Part shown: positions 36,973 through 48,352 of the stretch, piece by piece
How positions within the stretch are numbered: the stretch's first letter is position 1
Layout of the letters: every line of letters begins with the position of its first letter
Source of the DNA: Epiperipatus broadwayi
Lineage: Eukaryota > Onychophora > Udeonychophora > Euonychophora > Peripatidae
Direction of reading: 5' to 3'
Assembly (NCBI GenBank): GCA_028023455.1
Contig: JAQFVV010000563.1
Location: 184,001-248,000 of the forward strand
Length of the DNA: 64,000 nt
Position numbers and translations under genes: made by a program
The notes under the pieces: generated by a model
Told to the model about the DNA's origin: nothing
The model's database searches: none
The model's input: only the letters and a program-made list of their open reading frames with translations

Positions 36973-38439
36973 TATTCAAAATATAACTAAAAATATATCA
37001 TTTACATATATAACCATAAACACATTAAACATAATATATATATATATTAAAGACAATGGAAGTATTTTTTTTAAAAAATGAAATATTACTAAATTTATAT
37101 AAGATTTGGGGGAGGGGAAACTTTTAATATTTTGATTCGGTTCTCTGGTCTTTTATGTATTGACAAAAAAGTTTTAAAAATACTTCTTACAAATAATATA
37201 AATATTAAATTTTTTTTTCTGGTTTTTAATAATTTCGCATAATTTAATGTGTTAATATATAAAATCAATTTTTTTAAAACATGTCCTATAATTAAAAAAA
37301 AAAACCATATTACTATTAAATATTGATTCCTATTTTTTTTAATTAATTTCTCAAATCAAAAAATTTCTAAATAGCATGTATTAAAAATATTATAAATGAA
37401 TTCACTTCTTGGAATCAATTTAAAAAATATGCATATAAATATAGAAAGTTATAAAATATTTAATTTTTCATAATAATTGCAAGAAAGACAAAAATATAAT
37501 ACAATATACCTATACTTGAGTATATAGAGAATAAATATACAAGAATTTCTAAAAAATATATAGTTAAAGGCTGGTTGATAAAAATGTTTTTTGTTTCTTT
37601 ATTTACTCTGTAGTAGATATCCATTTACCAATCAATCATTCTCAGATTATTTTTTGAATGATTAAATAATTATTAGTGATAACTTATTTTGATAAGAATA
37701 AAAGTGGAATAAAAAAAAAGAATTTTTTGTCAAATGAATTGGTGTTTTCAGTTAATATTAACTTAACATAAAATTAAGTACAATTACTAAATTTATACAA
37801 TGTTAAGAATTAAAAAAAAACATCTAAAACTAGAACAATAAAAATGGAGGCTGATGGTAAAAATTAAAGATTATTGTTGGCAGTAAGTTATTGAATCAGT
37901 GTTTTTAAAGATGTAAAATTGCTTGAGATATTGGGTTTTTTTCTCTCCAAAAGAGTTTTTTATGTGGCCCATTGCTTTGTTTGGACAACTAGGAAAAGAC
38001 AAAAAAAAAGATGGACAGCTTTTAGTTATGGTTTCTGAATAAAATGAAAATGTTTAAATAAAAAATATTTCATTGAGTTATATATATATATAAAAGAATA
38101 TAACTGGGCATTTCTTTAAAAAAAAAAAAGAAATTATGAGAAATACTGGAGGAGTAAAGAAAATAAAACAAAAAGAATAATGATCTTAAGAATAGGGATA
38201 GTAGTAAATAGGATTATTTGGCATAATATATAGAGATTATAGTAGAAAATGGCTAATCATTTGTTTTCTATTTTTAGGCTGTATACATATATAACATTTT
38301 AAGATTAATTCTTGGAAATTGCTATTTAAATATTAATGATTAGCCACCTACTGTCAGCAAATGACAATACATTTTTAAAGGATAAAAAATACTTCTTCAA
38401 CAAGATAACTCCTTCAATAAAATCCACAATGGAATCAGA
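36973..38439. other. No gene seen
   Basis: Very A+T-rich DNA with long homopolymer runs; nothing recognised. Confidence 0.35.
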
Positions 38440-39260
38440 ACAAGAACAAAAATGAGCATGCTTAGATTTTCTTGCAAAAAGACTCCCTCATGGCAAAACC
38501 TAAACAAGAGTTTATAGAAAACCAACACACCCTGGTAAGTACTTGTCATCTACATCCAATCACATCAGAAGCACAAAACAAGCAATTATACTATCATTAT
38601 GGAACTGAGCGAAGAAAATCTGTTTGGAAACCAATGATTTGAAAAATGAAAAGATCTACATAGAACAATTCTCATGAAAAATGATTACCCATCAACTGTC
38701 ATCAAAAAAATCTTTAATAGATAACAAAAAAAGACACCAATAATAAAAACAATTACTGGCACTAGAGTGTATCCATACATACCAGCAATGACAGACATTT
38801 TTTAAAAAAAATCTGCAGTCAATATAACATAAGAACAGCATCTAAACAAAACATAAACTTAAAATGCTGATAAATGAAAACCATCTATAAAAAATCATGT
38901 AAATGTGGAAGTAAGTATATTGGTGAGACCAGTTATTTTATTAAACAATAATTGAAATAACTCAAACTATTTATTAAAAAATAAAAAATAAACAGATGTC
39001 TATAGTAGTAAACCTTGTATGTACTAATGAGCATATGTTTAATTGGGACAATATTGGATAGAGAGGAAAAGGTGAAAGAAAAATATTCACAGATTATTCT
39101 CATATGACAATAACAAACAATCCTATGAGACAACCCAGTGTGTAAAACACCTAATTAAGCTCACTCTAAGAAAAAAGAGAAAAAGAAAAGAGAAATCAGA
39201 AGAATTTGTGCCAAACCACATAGATAAGTATATGAAATTTCAATTGACTGTTGCCTTTGA
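38440..39260 (+). pseudogene. Second PLE relic: RT 3' part + GIY-YIG, decayed
   Basis: From 38462 the frame reads LDFLAKRLPHGKT, then RVYRKPTHPGKYL, SNHIRSTKQAIILSLW and AKKICLE, which is the conserved segment downstream of the RT core in Penelope/Neptune-type PLEs. Near 38750-38790 is a degraded counterpart of the VTIPYI-G stretch. At 38883-38950 is TIYKKSCKCGSKYIGETSY, the start of the GIY-YIG domain with its CKC pair and YIG. Around 39030-39100, FNWDNI and REEKVKE match the later WDN...REE block. Stops interrupt throughout. It belongs to a different PLE lineage from the 2.6-kb element, judging by KCGSKYIGET versus SCGKFYVGQ. The YVDD region is missing. Confidence 0.78.
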
Positions 39261-39716
39261 CAGAATAGCTTGATTAGAGTTTGGAAAAGTTTTTAAATAG
39301 ATCAACATATTATCATACATGTTAAATATATATTTAAATTCCTAAAAGTTTATCAAATGCATTATTATAATTGATCTAAATCATCATTATTCAAAAAAAA
39401 TTAAATACATGGTTCAAATATAATTTAATTAATTAAAAATATATTTATAAAAGCAAATTTTACCTTGCTTTACCAAAAACTATACTTTTTATTTACAATT
39501 TTTCCCAATTCTGTATTCTATTAGTTAATGCAGCCCTCTGTTTTTATGCCATCATTCAAAAACAGTTGCTATATAGATTTTTAACACATTTTTTAATAAT
39601 GCAAATTACAATTTTTGTCAAAAATAATTAAAGCAAAAATTTATATGCTAATTAAATTCTATACAAAAGAAAAAAACAATCATGCTAAATTCTTTAATAT
39701 TGGTACAACATTTTTT
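39261..39716. other. No gene seen
   Basis: A+T-rich DNA between the PLE relic and a SINE; nothing recognised. Confidence 0.3.
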
Positions 39717-39809
39717 TTTCTCATATGTCAAATGCATTGACTGGGAAGTGAATTCGGGTCAGGTGCTTGGAAGGCAGCTATGCTAACTGCTAGGCCACTA
39801 ATGCTTGAC
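39717..39809 (-). mobile_element. tRNA-Gly(UCC)-derived short SINE, type 1
   Basis: A perfect 16-bp target-site duplication TGGTACAACATTTTTT (39701-39716 and 39810-39825) frames it exactly, proving retroposition and fixing the ends. On the minus strand it starts GTCAAGCATTAGTGGCC and ends GCATTTGACATATGAG plus an A-run. The body is tRNA-Gly-like with anticodon loop CTTCCAA; the B box is mutated (GAATTCACTTCC). Confidence 0.9.
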
Positions 39810-39825
39810 TGGTACAACATTTTTT

Positions 39826-41373
39826 GAGTTATAAAAATCACAAACAAACAAACTTTCACATTTACATAGTAATATAGATAGACAAATTACATTTAGATTT
39901 TTGTTTTGGGTTGATTTCAAATTAGATAACTTCATGCCTCTAACTTAAAATTTTGATTATTTTTAATAAACATAGATGTCGTGTTATTCAGAGATGAAAC
40001 ATTAACTTTCTTTTCTTCTGTTCTTTTGTTACGTTCTTGATGTATGTGCAAATGAGACACTGGGGTATTTAAGTTTTTGTTTGTTTTTAAATCTTTTTTC
40101 TATTAAAAAAAATCCTATATTTATTATTTTTCTGACTGATTTAAGTACAGAACTCTTTGCAAACAAAATGTTCATCTTAAACAACTCTCATCATTATCAT
40201 ATTTTATTAATAGGACAATATGAAAAGACATTGTAAAAAAAAAAACAAATTGTAACATCTATATAAAATAAATTTATTTGAATAAAAAATAATAATAAAT
40301 GCATGAATGAGGCAATTCTCAGATAATGCACATTAAAAAAAAAAATCTTGTTAAAAAAAATTATTTTATTTACAATATGAATTAAGAATGTTGTAAATAA
40401 AAAACGAAGACAAATGCAATTATGTCAAAATCTACAAAAATAAGAACGAAATTAAAAAAATTCAATCACCCATCATCAGAACTTTTTATTAAATAAATTA
40501 TTTTTCAAATAAGAAATATATATATATATAAATAAATAATACTGTAAACTAAACAATGTTGATTTATAGATATAAATTCATTGTAAATTAAATATATAAA
40601 ACTTCAAAAAAAATTAAAAATATAAGTATGTATATATTTATTGATATATAAAATGATTACGATTACATACATATCGTAAACAAACAAAAAAAAAAGTAAA
40701 TAACAACAACAAAAAAACAGCAAATCCTTTCCTTAAAATAAGTGATCATAAACTTTACGAAAAACAAAATTCAGTATATTATATGGAAAACAAGATAAAA
40801 TGATGACAAAACTAAATGGAAAAGCTAATATTATAAGGATTACTAGAGTTGTTGAAGAAGTACAATAGAAAGCAATTACTAAGATGATTGAGATAATAAT
40901 TATAAATGAAATATACAAAACATTCCTCCAAACTTATAAATATTTACAAACTAATTAAAAAAAACAAATGTGATTACTAAAAATATGACATTATAATTTT
41001 TAAATCTAATAAAACATTCTATTACTAGTTTTAAATATATAAATCATGATTATTCGTTTCTCATAATCACATATCATATTGATTTGCAAATGCAATCATG
41101 CAGTATTTTCTGCTAAATATTATTTTTCTTATTCAACTAAAAATTTTGTTTAAAAATATTGCACATGAGTACAAATAAAGAAATATAATAAAGTCTAATA
41201 GTATAAACCATCACAATGCAATCTGTTGATTCCTGAAAATAATAATAAGACAATAAAAAAGTCCCAACTTTCAATAAAAGTAATTTAGTACAAAAAATTG
41301 TGGTACTTATTTAAATATTAAAAATAGTATGCATAAGTATATTGTATTTTATTGTAAATATTGATTATATATG
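39826..41373. other. No gene seen
   Basis: A+T-rich DNA with homopolymer runs; the minus-strand frame 40733-40918 is Ile/Phe/Ser-rich and looks like chance. Confidence 0.3.
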
Positions 41374-41534
41374 TATGGGAGATGGTAATCTGGACCAACT
41401 GATGAGAATTGGTTTAGCACGAAATAAGTATATTGGTGATTAATTATCTTTTCTGCATGTATGTTGTCATGTGTATCAGTTGTATGAGATAGTATGGATA
41501 GTGAAGTGGTTTGAAAATCTGAGTAAATGCCATG
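41374..41534 (+). mobile_element. Hammerhead-SINE, family 1, copy A: ribozyme + tRNA-like promoter
   Basis: A ~160-bp repeat shared with 49711-49880 (opposite strand). Its 5' half (from about ATGTATGGGAGATGG) folds as a type I hammerhead ribozyme (41386-41442). After a ~40-bp link (TGCATGTATGTTGTCATG) comes a tRNA-like 3' part, GAGATAGTATGGATAG to a mutated B box CTGAGTAAATGCC. The organisation recalls the SINE-like hammerhead elements of schistosomes, which also pair a ribozyme with a Pol III promoter. No target-site duplication could be defined. Confidence 0.75.
41386..41442 (+). ncRNA. Type I hammerhead ribozyme (family 1, copy A)
   Basis: A self-cleaving RNA fold. Stem I outer helix: TAATC (41386-41390) with GATTA (41438-41442). 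Asymmetric internal loop: TGGA opposite T. Stem I inner helix: CCAA (41395-41398) with TTGG (41433-41436). Core strand CTGATGA (41399-41405), stem II region 41406-41420, core GAA (41421-41423), short stem III ATA-AG-TAT, and expected cleavage after A at 41432 (triplet ATA). Every invariant core base is present. In this copy stem II is damaged (GAATT opposite AGCAC), whereas copy B keeps the perfect GTGCT/AGCAC stem, so this copy is probably weak or inactive. Confidence 0.8.
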
Positions 41535-43344
41535 ATGCTTTTTGCTTTCATAATTTTGCAGTTCAAATTTAAGTTTTATTCTCAACTTTAAATGCATGTT
41601 TACAAAGTGAATCATTTTCTTTAAAAACTCAAACAATATATATACTAATTTTCCAAATAATTAATAATGAAAATTTGGAAATATTTTTCAATATTTCCAC
41701 TTTTCTAAATTAGCAAAATATGTGAATTTTTTAAAACAAATATATATATATATTTATATTGTAATGTTTTCCGTCTTTGCTAGGCCTCTATATGCAATAA
41801 ATACATGAGGTGATCAAGTTATGCCAAAAGAAGAAAGTTTCTTCCTATTTCTAAAAAACATAACTATATTTCCTGATCAACTCGGCCTAGAATTGTTACG
41901 AGTACAATTGCGAGCTGAATCAGTTTTTAATTTATAAATGAGGGCACCAGAGTCGAGTAGACTCACTGATTCTGCGTCAAAATATCGTAACTCGTATATT
42001 AAAAAAAATGTTTTTAAAATTATCGGGATTATATTTTACCATAACGAAAATTATTTTCTAAATATTATTATTCCTGGAGCTTATTAAACGCATACTGGCA
42101 AAGGTAAATGATATTTTTAAATCTCACTACACTAATATTAATAAATTTAATAATAAATATTAATAACTATTATTAATAACATACAAGGAAAAGTTGATAT
42201 TAGAAATAAATATTTTTATCCTAATAAATTAAAATGTTTAACGATAAATTACTAATTAAATAAAACTAAAGAGAACACACACTAATTCAGACGTGAATCC
42301 CTTAATAAAAAATAACAGTCAAACAAATAAAAAGTTCTTGGGTAAATAAGAGTCTCTTGATCAATAAAATTAAAGTCTCTATTGGGATTATTTTAAGCTT
42401 ATTTTTAAGAATGGTTTGTTGACAATTTAGTCACAATCAGAAATAATGAATCATAGCTTACCGGTAAGTTTAGTGAGTTCACGAAGCTTGTAGATTACTA
42501 TGCATAGTTTTTTTGTGTGTGAGAATGAGCTCGGCCATTGGTTAGAAGTTGTTCTTGGTCATGATTCTAAAGTCTAGTCACAAAAGCTTTTCTGGGTTTG
42601 ACGGTCTTCGTGATGAATGATGACAAAAGCTTTGGTCTACTCCTGCATAAAGAATTATTTCAGCGTAGAGTAGTCCTGGATTCCGATAATCCATGACCAG
42701 CCAAAAGAAAAACAGAAAGCCAAGACCCTGATCAAACTGGCCTCTGTCTTTTAATACTCGAGGTCCAGTTTTCAGACTTCTGCGCATACCTTTTGTTTGT
42801 CAAAAATATACGTTATCTTGTACATTCTTTATAAAATTTACATTACAAAGTTCTCTTCTTTATAATGTTTTTCGGCCATCTTTAATTATCTAAAATATTT
42901 TTCTTTTAGCTTATCTAGATCGGTAATTTGTGTGTCTTTTGTTCTCTCCAATTTTAACTTTTATTTTTAATTACATAAAAAAATATGAACGACAATTTTA
43001 ACTTTCATTGTACGTTTTTTTTTTTTTTTAAATTATACTAATAAAAAAAAAAAAATCTAAATTTACTTTTTTTTTTAGCTTTTACCAAATGTCAATACAT
43101 ATATTTGTACCATATATAAATAAATGGTACAATATATATTGGTTTTTAACTTTTTGGTGCATGGGTATATATATATAATGTGCCAAAAATTCACCAAGAC
43201 ACATCAGCAAAACCCAATAGCTATGCTAATTAAATTTTAATCATCACATGCTATTATTAAATATAAAAATTTTAAAAATTTCCACCAATTTAATTCTTAT
43301 ATAAATTAACAGCATCATTCATAATGATAAATAAAAATAATCAA
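41535..43344. other. GC-richer unclassified element-like segment within A+T-rich DNA
   Basis: From 41760 to 42847 the composition is higher than its flanks, and the block opens with TGTAATG and closes with its complement CATTACA. It includes an imperfect inverted pair around CTGAATCAGT (about 41920-41929) and ACTGATTCTG (41968-41977), and a GC-rich stretch 42530-42790. No coding domain, no flanking duplication and no internal LTR pair were seen. It is possibly an old LTR or a non-autonomous DNA element. Confidence 0.35.
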
Positions 43345-43460
43345 ATGGTTTGGTAGCTTACAAGTTCATTAGTTCAACTGTAAGAAATTCTATAACTGGA
43401 ATCAATTTGAAGACCATGCACTCCATAATCTAGTACTCTGCCACCACACTAAATCATGCT
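43345..43460 (-). mobile_element. tRNA-derived SINE, second family, diverged copy
   Basis: On the minus strand: A-box-like GTGGTGGCAGAGTACTAGA and B-box-like AAATTGATTCCAG, then GAACTAATGAACTTGTAAGC. These match in order the copy at 35826-35945. Ends are not well defined. Confidence 0.55.
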
Positions 43461-45722
43461 AACATTTATTTACAGTGATGTAAAAGATAAATTATTCTTT
43501 CAATTTTAGTTTAATGCATTCTTTTTCCATCAGAGTAAAATATGCAATATTTCAATAGAGAAATGTAAGCATGTAAACAATGATGATATTTTATAATTAA
43601 TCTATTGTTAATACATTACTCAGATCAAACAGAAAAATAAACACATCACAATCTTGGATCTGGATTTCTGCCTGATAAATTCTTACAAAGTTACCTTTGA
43701 CTAAATGATATTTATATCACTGTTCTTTTAAAATCTTACATTTCTCACAATTTATTAATGAAAGGATAAATATATTAAGAATTATATGCAAATTTTAATA
43801 TAGTCTACATAAATACAATATTAGATAAAAACAACATCAGGCAGAAATAATCAATATATTTTTAGATTTCTGGCTATCTATGATAAGTAATTAAGACAAA
43901 TACTTATTACTGTAATAATTGATCTATGTTTATTAAATAATAACAACAACTACAATAATTTTATAATAATTTGCTTGAGATCATGTGATATTCAAAATTT
44001 TAAATAGCACTTAACAAATAAATTTTTTTATCATTTTCCCTTTAGTTTTTGAATTCACTTCATCATACAGTGGAAAACATCCTTAATTTGGTCATGAAAG
44101 ACATCAAGATTAATGTTTGTCAAACAATGGTCACAGCTCTATTGATAAGTATTAATATTAACTACACTCAATATTAAAATAATGACCCTATTTAAAGTTG
44201 TGTAGTCTCTTATTTAGGTGATTTAAATGTCATTTGAGAACCATAATAATGATTGTTAAAAGAAATGACAATTTTATCAAGATCTTTGGAAAATATGTCT
44301 AGATTATGATAAAATTATTTATAATTGATTGGTGTGGTCTTGTAATAATGTTTTCTTCATTTTCATTTCTTCATATATTTTATCTGCTTTTTTATTACTT
44401 TTGTAACTCCAAATAAGTAATATGTTTGCCAGTTTCACTATTCTTAAAACAATATGGAGTATTTTTTATTGGTGTATGCTTTTTTTTCTTTAATTGGACT
44501 AGGTGAAAACTTGGAAACATTGACATTAACAAGTTTCATCATGGAGAGTTGTGACTATTTGCTTTTGACTTTTCTTTGTTAATGCTTCTGTCTATTTACA
44601 TGTTTAACAATTAGAGGGTATTAAACTCAGAATGTATTTAGAATACTGACATTCTTGTTTAAACATTTTCCCTTTGATGAACCATTCAAACTTTTATTTT
44701 CTAGGTTCATATTGATAATTAAAGCCTATCTTTTAAAATAGAAACAAACTTGGATTAGTAAAAATCTCTTCCACTTGCTTGAAGATTTTTTTCATAATTG
44801 CATTCTGTTTTTCTGGTATCATAAGTGAAAGCTAAACAAATGTATACTAACAAAAATCACTTAATTTCGATTCTCTCATTTGAAATTGTTTTTTTTTTTT
44901 TTTTTTAGTGTCATAATGAAAACTAAAAAAAACATGTAAACCTAATAAAATTACGTCTGCTTTCTTGATTCAAATTATTTTTTTCCTTAAAGTGAAAACT
45001 GAACTTTTAATAGTATAAACAAACAGTACTGAAAATCGTAATTACGTTTTTCTTTGGAAACTTATGGCAGCTTTTTTTGAACATATTTTTCATGGGATGT
45101 CCTACATCAGTTAATGGTGATGTTCATAATTTTTCATTGGATTGTTTTTCATATTAATGTTAATCTGCTTTCTAACTCCAATTTGCATGATTATTGTTTA
45201 AATTATAATGTGTATAGAGAAGAATAAATAAAAAAAAGGAAGTATACTACATTTTCACTGCTAAAAATAAAAATAGATATGTTAACATAAAATTTACAAT
45301 TTGATGGAGATGTCTTCATTGTAACATTTACTTTCATTGTACAAATTTAATTTAGTGACAAAATGACATTCTTTGTACAATTTGTTACAGGATATTTTTT
45401 CTTTGTAATATATTTTGAAAATGTAGTTTATTGTTAGTTAAAAACTATACAGATACCATATATCAATTAAACACAGATAAACAAGACAAAATCAAAGCTA
45501 TTAGAAAAATAAACAATATAAATATGCACAGCGGTGAGGATAGTAACAAGCAGCATTACGGAAATCAATTGTCATTTCTCAATTATAGTACTATTCAATT
45601 AAACAAATAAAAAAATGTTTTCATTTATTTATTACTAAATAGTAAATTGTTTAAAATAACTAATTTGCAAAACAATATTGTAAGCAATAACAACAACAAC
45701 AACAAAAAGTACATAAACGTAG
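43461..45722. other. No gene seen
   Basis: A+T-rich DNA, no open frame above background, no recognised repeat. Confidence 0.35.
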
Positions 45723-46175
45723 AGGCAAAACTCTCCATACAGTAGCACCATTTATTGCAAACCAGAGTAATCAATGAATGCAAGGACATTTATGCATAAA
45801 ATTTCCATCTAGTGCCTACTCATCCAATATCCCCAAACTAGTTTCTAGCTTGTGACTTTCATCAGTGATGAGCCTTGAATCTGAGAGCACTGCACCTAGA
45901 ACTTAGGGTCTAATACAACCTTCCCACAGCCACCTTTTACTTTTTTAGTTAACTATAAAGCTTTGAGTCCAAAATGACAATAATGTTTTCAATTCAAACT
46001 CACTTGCTTGTCTAGTCATATAAATCTGAACTCAGTTCAGAATCTATACATTTTGATATCTTTGGTTCTTTAATAATCAATCACCATAATTCTATTGAGC
46101 AGGATTAGTATTAAACCACTAGCAGCACCATTTTGGCTTGCACTGAATAAAGCTACTGTATGAACAGTTTTGCCT
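45723..46175 (-). mobile_element. Hammerhead TIR element, family 2, copy A (long form)
   Basis: Terminal inverted repeats AGGCAAAACTCTCCATAC (45723) and the complement of AGGCAAAACTGTTCATAC (ending 46175) enclose 453 bp. Oriented on the minus strand, the centre-right part (45811-45891) is a hammerhead-like fold. Copies at 48123-48352 and 50876-51098 share both the termini and the fold but lack the ~200-bp extra segment at about 45900-46130. Non-coding throughout, so it would need enzymes from elsewhere. A further inverted repeat (46113-46237) overlaps its right end. Confidence 0.78.
45811..45891 (-). ncRNA. Hammerhead-like ribozyme fold (family 2, copy A)
   Basis: Minus strand: outer stem AGTGC/GCACT; stem I helices ATTCAA/TTGGAT and TCATCA/TGGGGA (one mismatch); core CTGATGA; stem II AGT-CACAA-GCT; core GAA; stem III AC-TA-GT. 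Compared with copy C, stem II differs at both bases of its first pair (A-T here, G-C there), which preserves pairing. The pair next to the core (10.1/11.1) is A opposite A in all copies, unlike the usual G-C, so strong activity is doubtful. Confidence 0.65.
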
Positions 46176-46756
46176 CTGTGTTAACAGCTTGTGCAAGCAT
46201 AAAAAATGGTGATCATATGATGTCTAGTGGTTTAAACACAAACATACTAAGTAAAACAAATATTGGTTATGTTATAATATAAAGAATTATTATTTGTGAG
46301 ATCATGAGTAACTTGCAAAATATATAGATAGTTTACTCAAACAGTAACTTTTACTTGAAATTAATTACAACACAAGTACATAAAAATATGTGTCCTATAA
46401 TAAAATTTTGTTAAAATCCTAAAATATAAAGACTTAGATTCAAATATAAATAAATCTCATCTGAAATATATCTAATGAAAAGATAGGAATAAGTCATTCA
46501 TTTTGAATGTGTCATCACAGCTTTAGAAGATTGCATCAATTTACCTCATTCATATCATATTATGATTTCACAATATAAGTATGAGTTTTGATAGATGTAA
46601 TTAATGCAGAAGCTACTGAAAACCTCTAGTGAATTGTGTTTAAACTAACTGTTAATAAATGTAAAGTATAGAATGGAATCATCTGAGCTTTAGCTTGGAT
46701 TGGATATAAACATTCAATTTATTCATGTATTGACACACAGTGTGATTTATATTTAG
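46176..46756. other. Inverted repeat remnant, otherwise no gene seen
   Basis: TTAAACCACTAG, CACCATTTT and CTTGCAC (from 46113) recur as reverse complements up to 46237, enclosing the right terminus of the family 2 element. The rest is plain A+T-rich DNA. Confidence 0.5.
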
Positions 46757-47305
46757 ATCTATTAACTGAAGATTTATTTAATATTGAGAAGTTTTTAAAT
46801 ATAAGGCTCAGCTTTTCCTTCTGATAAGTTACAGTGATTTCAGGATAGCTTATAGTTGTCCTGAAGTTGTATTAATATATCTGAATCATGCTGTATATTA
46901 ATATGTATGTCAATAAATTGGATGTTTATATGATCGAAGCTAAAATACAAGTGGATCTATTTTGTACTTTATGATTATTGATGGTTATTTTACTTTTGGC
47001 TTCTGGAGTTATCCATTACTTTCTTCGTTAATTATATTTATATTTGAACTATAAAATTTTATATTTACATCCATTAGCACAGAATTAATTTAATATTGAG
47101 AGGTTGTTAAATATGAGGTTCAGTCTTTTCCTCTGAGTAGTTATAATAATTTCAGAATAGCTTATAGTCCTGAAATTATGCTCATATGTACATCAAGTTC
47201 TGCATGTTAATACACCAATAAAATGAATGCCTATATATGATCCAAGCTAAAATATAAGTGTGACCATTCTTTATTTTGTTTATTAATGATTAGTTTACAT
47301 ATAAC
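46757..47305. repeat. Diverged two-copy tandem duplication, ~312-bp period
   Basis: About 46757-47000 and 47069-47305 share, in order, TTTAATATTGAGA, ATATRAGG, TTCAGSATAGCTTATAG, CCTGAA and GAYCSAAGCTAAAATA. Divergence is moderate, so the duplication is older than the one at 10.5 kb. No coding frame. Confidence 0.75.
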
Positions 47306-48122
47306 TCACTGGGGATTTTCAATAGCTTCCTTATTAATTACATGATTTCATAATATGTACAATGTGAGTGTAGTTTATTAAAAAAATATTAATCTGAACT
47401 AACTGGCGTGTTTTATAATTTGCTTTTACAGATTCATGATAAATGTTGGTATTCACAATTATTTGATATTACTTTATTTATATATTGATAGTCTGAAAAT
47501 TAATGATGTTGAACTACTTTCAACATTGAACCGAAATGTTAAATGTTTTTACAAAAATTCAAACTTTATCTATTTCTGCATATATTCAACTGCTAATACT
47601 AATAAGCGCTGAATAATATAAATAAAATTTGATTGTATCTCAAACATCTAACAATTTCAGCTACTTGATGGAATAGTCTAACGTGTAAGTACAACTACAC
47701 ATATTTTTCTTTAATCATATATTTATGATTCTATTCATATTTATAATTGTTTATCAAAAAAACATACTAACAGTTATAATACTATTCATTTAATAAATAC
47801 TTTTCTTATTTTATTGTAAATTAATTGTAAATTATCACCGTAAATAAATCAATGTGCAAACTTTCGTAAATTGTTGAAAATTGAAATGTGGACACTTTTT
47901 AAAAAATATATATTTCAGAGAATTATTTGAAATATTTTTAAATAATAGGTATTAAATGATCAAAAAGTGCTTCTCTCAGAAAACCAATTCGAAATTTCAT
48001 ATTATGTAAAAATTTGTGCTAATAAACTCTCCCAAAATTAATAATTTGAAAACTACAGAGTAAAACCACTAAACATCACATGATAACTATTTCTTATGCT
48101 AGCACTTTACTGTTATTAAAAC
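47306..48122. other. No gene seen
   Basis: A+T-rich DNA; nothing recognised. Confidence 0.35.
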
Positions 48123-48352
48123 AGGCAAAACTCTCCATACAGTAGTGCCACTCAGTGTCAACCAGAGTAATCAATGGATGCCAGAAGCCTTATGCATAAA
48201 ATCCCCATGTAGTGCCTACTCATCCAATATCCCCAGGATTAGTTTCTGGCTTGTGGCCTTCAATAGATGGGGATTTTATGCACAAGCCCCCTGGCATCCA
48301 TTGATTACTCTGGTTGGCACTGAGTGGCACTACTGTATGAAGAGTTTTGCCT
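48123..48352. mobile_element. Hammerhead TIR element, family 2, copy B (near-complete foldback)
   Basis: 230 bp with ~88-bp nearly identical inverted arms (AGGCAAAACTCTCCATAC, CACTCAGTG, GAGTAATCAATGGATGCC, CATAAAATCCCCAT). The ~55-bp centre (48211-48266) is the right part of the family 2 ribozyme: on the minus strand GGC-CACAA-GCC, GAA, and the 5' strand of stem I GGGGATATTGGATGAG. The first core strand is damaged (CTATTGA) and the left stem I strand is gone, so the ribozyme cannot form. A 76-codon open frame over the element is a by-product of the foldback. Confidence 0.82.
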
